From an uncultured bacterium (GTDB lineage Bacteria > Cyanobacteriota > Vampirovibrionia > Gastranaerophilales > Gastranaerophilaceae), in the NCBI GenBank assembly GCA_902803265.1, contig CADCPD010000185.1, forward strand, positions 1-12,828: a DNA stretch of 12,828 bases. Direction: 5' to 3'. Of this stretch, positions 5,805-12,828 are shown piece by piece. Position 1 is the stretch's first letter, and each line of letters starts with the position of its first letter. Below the pieces are notes generated by a model. It ran no database searches and had not been told where the DNA came from. It saw nothing but the letters and a program-made list of their open reading frames with translations. Both the position numbers and the translations under genes were made by a program.

Positions 5805-6634
5805 ACAGCCTCTTTTTCAGCTTCAACGGTAACAAGTTTACCCAGAAAATCTTTAACCGTATTCATTACATATTCTTTTTCGTTATCATATAAAACCATA
5901 TGATAACTGTTATTAAGTTCGACATATTGTTTCGTTTTTGAAGAAATACCTTCTAAAACAACTTTTGCACTCTTTGTACTTGATAAATTATCATATTTAG
6001 AATGAATACACAAAACAGGACAAGTAACATTTTTAAGATTTTTTCTTACATTTTTAGATAATCTCAATAGTCCATCAACACAATTCAGCGGATAATTATC
6101 CATTCCAATATCTACCTTTGCTGTGAGTTTTGCTAAACTTTTTCGCGTACGTTCATTTTTTACACCAAAGCAGTCATCTTCAGGGAAAGTATAATAAAAT
6201 CTGATAATTGTACTTAGGGCAAAAGGAAGCAAAGAGATTGTCCATGGAATACAAAAGCCATCCAGAAATAAAGTTGTTGAAAGAGCAACAACTCCTGTAA
6301 TATCGTCATTGTGTTCCGCAAGATATATAGCCATTGCAGCACCGAGACACAAACCTGATACAAAAAATTGATTATAATTTAAGCTTAAATTATCATATTT
6401 TTCTTGAGCAAATCTACACCAATCCTGCCATGTTACAGTTTCAATTTCACTTATTCTTTCACCGTGTCCGGGAAATGAATAGCAAAAAACATCGTATCCA
6501 TTTTTAAATAAAAAAGTTCCATACTTTCGCATCTCAAACGGACTTCCTGTTAATCCATGAAACAACAACACTGCTTTTTGGTTTCCATTGGCAATGTCGT
6601 CATGTACCAGTTCAAAGTCTATGCTTTCGCTCAC
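5795..6634 (-). CDS. Alpha/beta-hydrolase-fold enzyme with a cysteine at the nucleophile position
   Basis: This 279-residue cytoplasmic protein has the alpha/beta hydrolase landmarks: oxyanion-loop HGLTGSP (residues 26-32), SFPGHGER (53-60), the nucleophile elbow GLCLG (94-98), the acid Asp in HSKYDN (D215) and the catalytic His in NSYHMVLYD (H245). The overall layout resembles the carboxylesterase Est30/monoacylglycerol lipase group, which normally has GxSxG. Here codon 96 is TGT, so the nucleophile would be Cys, as in dienelactone hydrolase and PHA synthases. A Cys nucleophile favours lactone or thioester chemistry or acyl transfer over plain ester hydrolysis, but that is inference. A lid-like hydrophobic stretch lies at about 127-150. 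The start is GTG, immediately after the aminotransferase stop codon, with GAGG upstream; the end overlaps the membrane-protein gene. Confidence 0.9.
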   Translation of the reverse strand: MSESIDFELVHDDIANGNQKAVLLFHGLTGSPFEMRKYGTFLFKNGYDVFCYSFPGHGERISEIETVTWQDWCRFAQEKYDNLSLNYNQFFVSGLCLGAAMAIYLAEHNDDITGVVALSTTLFLDGFCIPWTISLLPFALSTIIRFYYTFPEDDCFGVKNERTRKSLAKLTAKVDIGMDNYPLNCVDGLLRLSKNVRKNLKNVTCPVLCIHSKYDNLSSTKSAKVVLEGISSKTKQYVELNNSYHMVLYDNEKEYVMNTVKDFLGKLVTVEAEKEAVCI

Positions 6635-8077
6635 TTATGACAACCTCGTAAATAACTGATCAAGCAATTCTATCGCCATATCTATTTCTTTATAAGATAT
6701 TGTAACAGCAGGAACTAATGTTATTGAATTATTATAGTGGCTTCCTTTGTTAAGAATAATACCGCATTTCTTACCGTTATATGTCAAATCACCCTTCAAA
6801 CCTTCAGCTAAAATATCATGAAGTAATTTAGGATCAGGGGTGTATCCGTCCTCTGTTACACATTCTATACGAAGAGCCAAACCAAGACCATCGACCGTAC
6901 CGATACGTTTGTGTTTCTTTTCTAATGATTTTAAACCTTCAAGGAAGTATTTGCCTTTATTAGCTACAAGTGTTTCAAAATCTTTTTCTTCAAACGTACT
7001 CATAACTTCATATCCTGCTCTCATACCAATCGGATTATTGCAGAATGTTGAATGAGTTCTGCCATTTGGCCATATTTCAGGATTAATTAATTCTTCTTTT
7101 GCCCACATACCGCCAAGAGGATTTAAGCCGTTCGTTAATGACTTACCAAAAGTAATAACATCAGGTTTAACTTCATAATGTTCTATTGCCCATAATTTAC
7201 CTGTTCTGTAGAATCCCATTTGAATTTCATCATCAACCAAAAGAACTCCAAAATCATCAAGAACTTTTTTTAATTCTTTAAAATATCCTTTAGGAGGAAT
7301 AATATAGCCGCCTGAGCCCTGAATAGGTTCAACAAAAAATGCACCCATTTCACAATCTTTTGATGAGTGATCATAAATACCAGAACAATTATCTTCAAAT
7401 TCACGTCTCAATTGTTGAACGCAATAATAATTGCAAGAGTCACATTTCTTTCCGTAAGGACATCTGAAACAATACGGATACGGAACAAAGTGTGCTTCTT
7501 CACCAAAATGTCCAAATGGTTTTCTGTATCTGTAACCTGCAGTTAAACAGCTTGCCCCCAAAGTTCTGCCATGAAAACCGCCATAGAAAGAGAACATTCT
7601 GTTTTTATGAGTGTAATTTCTAACAAGTTTCAAAGCATCTTCTATTACTTGAGATCCGCCAACATTAAAGTGCACACGACCTTTTTCACCAAATCTTTTT
7701 ATATTTGCTTTTGCTATCTTTTCAGATAACAAGACTTTGTAATCGTATTGAAAATGAGAAGAAATTTGCGGCAAAGTATCTATCTGATCAACAACGGCAT
7801 TTCTTATTCTTTTATTTTTGTAACCTAAATTACAAGAAGCAAACCACATTTCCAAATCTAAAAATGGGGTGTTTTCAGAATCATACATAAATGAGCCGTT
7901 GCAATCTCTGAATACTTTAGGATTAGCTTCCGCATGAATTTTATCACCGTAAGAACAATATTCTTTATCGATATCTGCAAGTTCTTCATCTGATATTTCA
8001 GGTTTTGCAGCTTTAGCTGCATTTTCTTTATTAATTCTTTTTATATTCGTTAAAATTTCGTTTTCTAATATAGCCAT
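6635..8077 (-). CDS. Class III PLP-dependent aminotransferase with a cysteine-rich insert
   Basis: This 480-residue enzyme belongs to aminotransferase class III (GABA, ornithine, diaminobutyrate and lysine-epsilon transaminases), which move a terminal amino group to a keto acid using PLP. Visible landmarks are GGSQVIEDALK (140-150), FHGRTLGA (168-175), EPIQGSGG (250-257), the PLP-pyridine Asp in VDDEIQMGFYRTGKLWA (D283), the PLP-binding Lys in TFGKSLTNG (K312) and HSTFCNNP (342-349). The N-terminal 45 residues form an extra charged helical extension. Residues 203-219 contain five cysteines in the pattern CxxC-x5-CxxC-x3-C; the first pair falls where some GABA-type enzymes have CxxC. The substrate cannot be decided. 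ATG 8077 has AGGT 7 bases upstream, 23 bases after the phosphatase stop. Confidence 0.92.
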   Translation of the reverse strand: MAILENEILTNIKRINKENAAKAAKPEISDEELADIDKEYCSYGDKIHAEANPKVFRDCNGSFMYDSENTPFLDLEMWFASCNLGYKNKRIRNAVVDQIDTLPQISSHFQYDYKVLLSEKIAKANIKRFGEKGRVHFNVGGSQVIEDALKLVRNYTHKNRMFSFYGGFHGRTLGASCLTAGYRYRKPFGHFGEEAHFVPYPYCFRCPYGKKCDSCNYYCVQQLRREFEDNCSGIYDHSSKDCEMGAFFVEPIQGSGGYIIPPKGYFKELKKVLDDFGVLLVDDEIQMGFYRTGKLWAIEHYEVKPDVITFGKSLTNGLNPLGGMWAKEELINPEIWPNGRTHSTFCNNPIGMRAGYEVMSTFEEKDFETLVANKGKYFLEGLKSLEKKHKRIGTVDGLGLALRIECVTEDGYTPDPKLLHDILAEGLKGDLTYNGKKCGIILNKGSHYNNSITLVPAVTISYKEIDMAIELLDQLFTRLS

Positions 8078-8100
8078 ATTACTACCTATCGGGTAAATTT

Positions 8101-8736
8101 TTAAGTATACATATCATTCAATGCGTCCATTATATTACAAAATGATGTAAAATGTATATGTTTTATACTATTTTTTTTACAATATTCGTGTAATTTCTTT
8201 GAAGCAAAGAGTAAATCAGCTTTTGAAGCTATACATAAATCGCTTATTCCGTCACCAATATAGCAAAAGTTTGTTTCTTTAACCTTTTGGCATTTACACA
8301 TGCCGGCCTTTTTATCGCAATTTTCATTGTAATAAGGAAATTCAATATTGAAACTTCCGTTTTTATATATAAGTTTATTTGCATAAAAAGGAATATCCAA
8401 ATTGTAACGCGCAAGAACTTTTTGAATAAACAAATCAAAACCGTCGCTTAAAATTGTTAATTTAATATTCTTTGACTTTACATAACCAACAAATTCCAAA
8501 AAATAATCATCTATCTCAATTGAATTAATATAATCATCTAATTGCTGCTGAGAAATATTCTTCAACAGGGCAACCTGAAGTATTGCATTTTCTCTTGATG
8601 AAATTTTACCTTCAATCCACTGGTTTTCATACTCTAACCAGTTTTCAGGAGCATACAATTCAAAAAAGCTGTTAACTGAATCTTTTTTTGTAATTGTTCC
8701 GTCAAAATCACAATATATTGCGTCAAAATTTTTCAT
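8101..8736 (-). CDS. HAD-superfamily phosphatase, MtnX-like (HAD-IB)
   Basis: This 211-residue protein has all four HAD motifs: CDFDGTIT with nucleophile D10 and acid D12, LSDGFD with S97, a Lys in the KKAGMCK segment (about 142-148), and YIGDGISD with the metal ligands D162 and D166. The helical cap starting at DSVNSFFELYAPENW, with GKISSRE, and the GxCK signature before motif IV match the MtnX/phosphoserine-phosphatase-like branch. MtnX itself acts in methionine salvage, but no other salvage gene is present, so an unknown phosphomonoester is the likelier substrate. The start overlaps the AsmA-like gene's stop as ATGA, which indicates coupled translation, and the aminotransferase follows 23 bases later. 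Tight coupling to the aminotransferase suggests consecutive steps on one metabolite. Confidence 0.9.
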   Translation of the reverse strand: MKNFDAIYCDFDGTITKKDSVNSFFELYAPENWLEYENQWIEGKISSRENAILQVALLKNISQQQLDDYINSIEIDDYFLEFVGYVKSKNIKLTILSDGFDLFIQKVLARYNLDIPFYANKLIYKNGSFNIEFPYYNENCDKKAGMCKCQKVKETNFCYIGDGISDLCIASKADLLFASKKLHEYCKKNSIKHIHFTSFCNIMDALNDMYT

Positions 8737-11342
8737 CTTATTTCTTTCAGTTCCAATTTTATTTTATTATTATTGTTATTGTTATTGTTAATATTGCCGT
8801 CAAAATGAACTCTGTAATAATTTGTATTTTTCTCATCAGACTTAATATCAGGAACTTTTGAAAGTTCAGACTTATATTCTTCTTTTGAATTTTCAGGTCT
8901 AAATGCAACTTTCAATATCAAACTGAAAGGAATACCAAAAATTCTTACACCTTTAGAAGCTTCTTTGCTGTATTTCCAAAATAATTGTAAATCAGCAAGT
9001 TGTTTTTCCATGTCATAATTACCTTCCAAATACATTGCAGACAACTCATGCCAAGTTGTTATGTTTATATTTTTTAATTCTGTATTATGAACATCGAATG
9101 TACCTTTTATATCATCTTTCATTAAATCTTTTTGCGATAAATCTAAATTAGTTATTTCTGATAATTTATACTTTGAATTTTTAATCATAAACTCTGTATC
9201 ACCAAGTTTTGGCAAGAATCCTTCTTTTACCGCAAAACAGCAATGCGCATCCAAAAATCTGAACATATCTTTTGCATCAATATCTACTTTTGCATTTGCA
9301 ATACCTTCTATTTGATCTTTAAGATTTAACGTCATCTCTGCAACTTTATTTGAATTAATGTTTTCAGCTTCAAAGGTCATTTTAGAAGTATTTTTTGCAA
9401 AATTATAAATACCCTTTGCATTTATTTTTCCGTCTGCAAAATTCAGTTCCTGCATTTTGAAATCAAATATATTATTTTTCATACTTCCCAGTAGTTTTAT
9501 ATTTTGAAGTACAAATTTATCTCTCTTAATTTCATTAATTACGAATTCCCAATTATTAATTGTAATATCACTATCTTTAACTTTTTTTGAAATTTCCTTT
9601 GAATCAAGTTTTTTATGTTTTTTGTTTGTCTTAGGTGTTGTTTCAAAAATCAGTTTATCTAAAAATAGTTTCATATCGTAAACTAATGTTTCGCCATATA
9701 TATTATTTTTGAGATTTAGTTCTGCTGAATATTTTTCACCTTTAAAGAAACCGTTTGAAGTTATATTAAATACTCCATTTTTAGATACAACATGAGCATT
9801 TTCAATATGGAAAGCTTTATGTCTTGCCTTTATTATGTCAAAAGTTCCCAAAACCTGATTATTTTTAAAATCGTATTTTAAATTACCTTTAAATTCACCA
9901 CCTCTTACTTTTTCTCCAAAAGAACCTATTACCGAAGTCGGAGCATATCCGCTGGTTTTAATTGTGAGATATTGAGGTATAAATTTATCAGGATTATTTT
10001 TGTCTATATTTTTTATAAATAAACCGTCACCTGAAAGGATAATATTTTCTTTATCAGAATTAAAATAAGAATATTTATATTCCTTCAAATACAAATCGTT
10101 ATTATCTTTAAATGTATTAGCGTGAATCTTTCTTTTATACTCTCTTAATCCTAAATAAAAAGAATTGTAGATTAAATCACTTTTTGCCGGAATATCTATA
10201 TCATAATATACATCCGGTTTTCTGTTTTTTATCTTATAAACCAAATTAACATTAACAGAGTTTAATACGGTAAGATTCGGAACAGAATTAAATTTTTTTG
10301 TAAGGGTTGTATTCATTGTTCCGATAACTAATTTTTTTTGCGGATCTAATAAATCTGTAATCTTCAGAGTATGAGTAAATTTTTCATTTCCTAACATCCC
10401 TTCCGCTACTGAATCTACTGTCTTACCTCTAAAATTAAAAACAGCTTCTTTTGAAGACATAGGAATATCAAACCATACTGCATTTACTCTGAGATTATTT
10501 GCAATGCATGTTCCCAAAATACCATCTTTATTCAATTTTAGATTTACATTGGCAGTACCTTTAAAATTTTTGAAATTTTCAATAAACTTTTTAGACGGAT
10601 CTTTTGATTTTTGAAAATGTAATAACATTGGCATAATTTCCGATACCGGTAGATTTTCACCTTTTATAGTAAAATCTTTGGATTTATCTTTATCAACCAG
10701 AATTCCGTCTAAATACAAGTGAGAGTTTCCTAATGTTATTTTAAATTTATCAGCTTTAAGTTTATTTTCTACAACTTTTAGAGAACCTGAATCACCCAAT
10801 TTTAGTGTTTCTTTTAAAAACGGTGCATTAACATTGATTTTTAATTGAATGCTGTCATTTATTGTATCTGCATTCTTTACTTGTATATTTAATTCATCTG
10901 ATTTATAAACCAAACTTGAAAGATGTATTTCAGGAATATTATTTAGTTCTAATCTATGCTCTTTTTTCTTTTTTCTTTCTTTTTTGAATTGTTTTAAACT
11001 ATTTCCGTCGATAAATATTTTATTTGCACTAACCAATGTCAGCTGTCTTTGTAATAATTTATAGTTAAGAGCAAGATTTTCAATATCAGCAACTGCTACA
11101 TTGTTATTTTTTGCATTAATACTATCAACATTTAAAACAACTAAAAGATTTGGAGATATTTTCAGTTTTAATCCGTTAATATTTGTTTCTATTCCTGTTT
11201 TTTTAAGAATTAATGACTGAAATTTATTTATTGTAACTTTACTGTTTATTATCTGTGGCAAGAAAAATACTATTCCAAGATATAAACCAATTATAAATGT
11301 TATTACGGCACAAAATGTTATTTTAAAAATCTTATTATTCAT
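8733..11342 (-). CDS. AsmA-like inner-membrane-anchored envelope protein
   Basis: This 869-residue protein has one N-terminal membrane helix (about residues 7-30) and a long periplasmic region of repeated short beta-strands, with the AsmA N-terminal pattern: the helix followed by INKFQSLILKKTGIETNINGLKL and SPNLLVVLNVDSINA. AsmA-family proteins (AsmA, TamB, YhdP) form beta-groove bridges thought to carry or organise phospholipids between the two membranes. Evidence here is architecture plus the N-terminal pattern; I could not assign a subfamily. A Lys/Arg cluster lies at about 119-127 (KKERKKKKE). The C-terminus is unusual, with a run of eight Asn just before the last 11 residues. It is the first gene of the operon; its ATG lacks a clear Shine-Dalgarno and lies 17 bases after a terminator-like hairpin. 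Confidence 0.85.
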   Translation of the reverse strand: MNNKIFKITFCAVITFIIGLYLGIVFFLPQIINSKVTINKFQSLILKKTGIETNINGLKLKISPNLLVVLNVDSINAKNNNVAVADIENLALNYKLLQRQLTLVSANKIFIDGNSLKQFKKERKKKKEHRLELNNIPEIHLSSLVYKSDELNIQVKNADTINDSIQLKINVNAPFLKETLKLGDSGSLKVVENKLKADKFKITLGNSHLYLDGILVDKDKSKDFTIKGENLPVSEIMPMLLHFQKSKDPSKKFIENFKNFKGTANVNLKLNKDGILGTCIANNLRVNAVWFDIPMSSKEAVFNFRGKTVDSVAEGMLGNEKFTHTLKITDLLDPQKKLVIGTMNTTLTKKFNSVPNLTVLNSVNVNLVYKIKNRKPDVYYDIDIPAKSDLIYNSFYLGLREYKRKIHANTFKDNNDLYLKEYKYSYFNSDKENIILSGDGLFIKNIDKNNPDKFIPQYLTIKTSGYAPTSVIGSFGEKVRGGEFKGNLKYDFKNNQVLGTFDIIKARHKAFHIENAHVVSKNGVFNITSNGFFKGEKYSAELNLKNNIYGETLVYDMKLFLDKLIFETTPKTNKKHKKLDSKEISKKVKDSDITINNWEFVINEIKRDKFVLQNIKLLGSMKNNIFDFKMQELNFADGKINAKGIYNFAKNTSKMTFEAENINSNKVAEMTLNLKDQIEGIANAKVDIDAKDMFRFLDAHCCFAVKEGFLPKLGDTEFMIKNSKYKLSEITNLDLSQKDLMKDDIKGTFDVHNTELKNINITTWHELSAMYLEGNYDMEKQLADLQLFWKYSKEASKGVRIFGIPFSLILKVAFRPENSKEEYKSELSKVPDIKSDEKNTNYYRVHFDGNINNNNNNNNKIKLELKEIR
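8763..8790. repeat. In-frame AAT/AAC microsatellite
   Basis: Read on the minus strand the tract alternates AAT and AAC codons (a hexamer AATAAC about three times, then further AAT codons) and encodes the run of eight Asn near the C-terminus of the AsmA-like protein. Because the unit is a multiple of three, slippage would change tract length without breaking the frame. Confidence 0.85.
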
Positions 11343-11359
11343 AAATATTATTTTATGCT

Positions 11360-11388
11360 AAAAAAAATCATAAAAAAAGTTTTATGAT
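11360..11388 (-). terminator. Terminator-like hairpin in the leader of the AsmA operon
   Basis: A perfect 9-bp stem (11367-11375 with 11380-11388) has a 4-base loop, and on the minus strand it is followed directly by seven T residues, the form of an intrinsic terminator. It lies upstream of the AsmA-like start codon, on the coding strand of the operon. It could be an attenuator, or it could stop antisense transcription coming from the transporter gene if the true promoter is nearer the ATG. Confidence 0.55.
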
Positions 11389-11407
11389 AATTCATTTATA
11401 TTTATGT

Positions 11408-11416
11408 TATTATATA
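11408..11416. promoter_or_regulatory. Overlapping -10 boxes of a divergent promoter region
   Basis: The short gap between the divergent operon and transporter genes contains a perfect minus-strand TATAAT at 11409-11414, and plus-strand TATTAT (11408-11413) and TATATA (11411-11416). No convincing -35 box was found on either side. If both are used, the two promoters would exclude each other. Confidence 0.35.
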
Positions 11417-11445
11417 AAAAAATGATTAAGGAATAGGTGATTTAT

Positions 11446-12429
11446 ATGGAAAAAAACATACTTCAAAAAATAGGTAATTCACAAAATATCATATTTATTA
11501 TTGGTATTATCGTATACACTATTTGTCTTTTCACAATAACGGATATAGCTTTAATGTTGTTTGTAACTTACGTTATAGCATGCGCATTAAATCCGTTAGT
11601 TGATAAATTAGAGAAAAAATGCAACAGAAATCTTGCAGCTGCCATTGTATTCGGAGGTTTTATAGGTGGAATCCTGTTAATGTTTCTTCCTATTGTAATT
11701 ATTGGTGGTCAAGAAATAGCACACTTAGCAGCGCAATATCCTCAATATGTTGACCAAATAAAAGATTATATTATGACATCACCCGTTGTTGAAGAATTTG
11801 CAAACTCTGGAGGTTTAATTGAATCAATTACAAGTATTTCAAAAGGCGGAATATATTTATTTGTAGCATTAATTTTCACATATTTCATAATTGTAGACAG
11901 AGATAAACTTTTAACTGCGCTTTTAAGATTTTTCCCTAAAAAATCAAGAAACAGAATGAGAGAAATTTTTGATAAATCAGAAGAAAAATTAAGCAGATTT
12001 GTATCAGGTCAATTTATTGCTTCTGCAAGTGTTGGTTTAATTGTGGTTATTGGTTTGTTACTGTTAAGAGTTGATTCAGCAATTATATTGGGCTGCATTT
12101 CCGCTGTTTTAGATATTGTTCCAATTGTAGGACCAGCAATTGCATTAGTTATTTGTTTGGCAGTAGTTTACAAAATGGGATGGACAATTGTTATTCTGAC
12201 AGCAGTAATCTTCTTGTTTGCACAATTTGCTGAAAATAATTTTGTAAAACCATATGTATTCGGTAAATTTATGGATTTACATCCAATAGTTATTTATATA
12301 TTCTTATTTGTTTGCGCAAAATACTTCGGCGCTGTCGGTGCAATTTTTGCTCCTGCAATAGCTGCCGATGCCTGCGTACTTATAGAAGAATTATATTTGA
12401 AAAATATGGACGAAGAGGTAGAAGAATAA
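11446..12429 (+). CDS. AI-2E family membrane transporter
   Basis: This 327-residue polytopic protein belongs to the AI-2E (PF01594) family, whose members include the autoinducer-2 exporter TqsA and Na+/H+ antiporters; specific substrates are known for few. Family features are the N-terminal hydrophobic helices (about 15-50 and 62-86), the soluble domain with YPQYVDQIKDYI (98-109), a helix ending YFIIVDRDK (146-154), FVSGQ (185-189), the PIVGP motif (226-230) and AENNFVKPYVFGKFMDLHPIVI (262-283). The C-terminus is acidic (MDEEVEE). The ATG at 11446 is preferred over a GTG at 11437 because AGGTGAT, matching the extended anti-Shine-Dalgarno, lies just before it and includes that GTG. The next gene starts 18 bases after its stop, so the two are likely cotranscribed. 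Confidence 0.93.
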   Translation: MEKNILQKIGNSQNIIFIIGIIVYTICLFTITDIALMLFVTYVIACALNPLVDKLEKKCNRNLAAAIVFGGFIGGILLMFLPIVIIGGQEIAHLAAQYPQYVDQIKDYIMTSPVVEEFANSGGLIESITSISKGGIYLFVALIFTYFIIVDRDKLLTALLRFFPKKSRNRMREIFDKSEEKLSRFVSGQFIASASVGLIVVIGLLLLRVDSAIILGCISAVLDIVPIVGPAIALVICLAVVYKMGWTIVILTAVIFLFAQFAENNFVKPYVFGKFMDLHPIVIYIFLFVCAKYFGAVGAIFAPAIAADACVLIEELYLKNMDEEVEE

Positions 12430-12447
12430 AATAAAGAAAGGTAAAAG

Positions 12448-12828
12448 ATGAAAAAGATTTTAAATTTATTAGTTTTAGCATTGCTGATAACATTAGTAAA
12501 TTCCGGCATTGCTTCAGCAGCGGTGACAAAGAACTTTTACGGTTATCAGGTAAAAGATGTTAATATCAGACAACTTAAACATGAAATAGATAGTGCTCTT
12601 GCGGCATATAAAGGTGATGACAAATTTGTACCATTAGAAAATGTTCAGAATGCTTATATTTATACTGATCCTAATTGCAGTTATTTTATAAGATTATATC
12701 CGGCAAAACAAAATACCAATATTTATGTTGTTTCAAACGAAAAATATGATGTTAAACAAAATGAATTAACAGATTTATTAACACACTGGGGTTATAAATA
12801 TGACAAAGTAGAAGATAAAGCTGCAATG
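12448..12828 (+). CDS. Exported protein of unknown function, 3' end beyond window
   Basis: The first 127 codons are visible, running to the window edge. It starts with a Sec signal peptide: MKK, a Leu-rich core (about 4-17) and a likely cleavage site in IASAAVT near residue 25. The mature part is polar and mixed alpha/beta, with FYGYQVKDVNIRQLKHEI, NAYIYTDPNCSYFIRLYP and a Trp-containing segment, LTHWGYKYDK. I do not recognise a family. One Cys after the signal region (in DPNCSY) is not placed as a lipobox. AAAGG lies about 7 bases before the ATG, and the 18-base gap to the AI-2E gene suggests one transcript. Confidence 0.8.
   Translation, partial: MKKILNLLVLALLITLVNSGIASAAVTKNFYGYQVKDVNIRQLKHEIDSALAAYKGDDKFVPLENVQNAYIYTDPNCSYFIRLYPAKQNTNIYVVSNEKYDVKQNELTDLLTHWGYKYDKVEDKAAM

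Noticed and set aside
5795..6634. PHA synthase, because of the GxCxG elbow
   Set aside because: The protein is only 279 residues and lacks the N-terminal region and conserved residues of PhaC; its fold pattern is nearer to small carboxylesterases.
8101..8736. Possible methionine-salvage locus suggested by the MtnX-like phosphatase and an aminotransferase
   Set aside because: No MtnA, MtnB, MtnW or MtnD-like gene is present, the cupin is exported and so is not an acireductone dioxygenase, and the aminotransferase is class III, unlike the usual salvage enzyme.
11341..11445. Riboswitch or tRNA in the divergent gap
   Set aside because: The gap of about 100 bases is too AT-rich and short, with only a single hairpin and no conserved multi-helix layout.
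12294..12509. Minus-strand frame spanning the transporter/exported-protein junction
   Set aside because: Antisense to two well-supported genes; Ser/Ala/Phe-rich shadow composition.

Overview
The window is strongly AT-rich DNA with dense bacterial gene packing, short intergenic gaps and recognisable Shine-Dalgarno sites. An AsmA-like protein, which usually works at the envelope of two-membraned bacteria, together with exported proteins starting with Sec-type signal peptides, points to a low-GC diderm bacterium. The style would fit a gut non-photosynthetic cyanobacterial relative (Gastranaerophilales/Vampirovibrionia), but nothing here proves that. I see no rRNA, tRNA, CRISPR array, insertion sequence or phage module.

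Left part (1-2315): the N-terminus of a membrane-anchored sensor-like protein runs off the left edge on the minus strand. Divergent from it is a 356-residue protein of unknown function whose C-terminus is built from acidic 11-residue repeats; it ends in a textbook intrinsic terminator. A 72-residue minus-strand gene of unknown function follows, ending at a hairpin that could stop transcription from both sides.

Middle part (2316-5426): a two-gene minus-strand unit encodes an extended SDR reductase/epimerase of the thioester-reductase-like kind and a family 2 glycosyltransferase, with a good TATAAT box just upstream. The gap to the right holds the decayed remains of a YgjP-type (COG1451) metallopeptidase and then a small exported cupin gene on the plus strand.

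Right part (5466-11342): five minus-strand genes overlap or nearly touch and must form one operon. In order of transcription they encode a large AsmA-like protein, an MtnX-like HAD phosphatase, a class III PLP aminotransferase with a cysteine-rich insert, an alpha/beta-hydrolase-fold enzyme whose nucleophile position is cysteine instead of serine, and a four-helix membrane protein. A terminator-shaped hairpin sits between the likely promoter and the first start codon. No known pathway that I recognise matches this gene set. Because AsmA-type proteins move or organise envelope lipids, I infer an envelope-related amine, phosphate and acyl pathway, and this is the best candidate for an undescribed system here.

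Right edge (11446-12828): an AI-2E family membrane transporter is divergent from the operon and is followed closely by an exported protein of unknown function that is cut by the window end.
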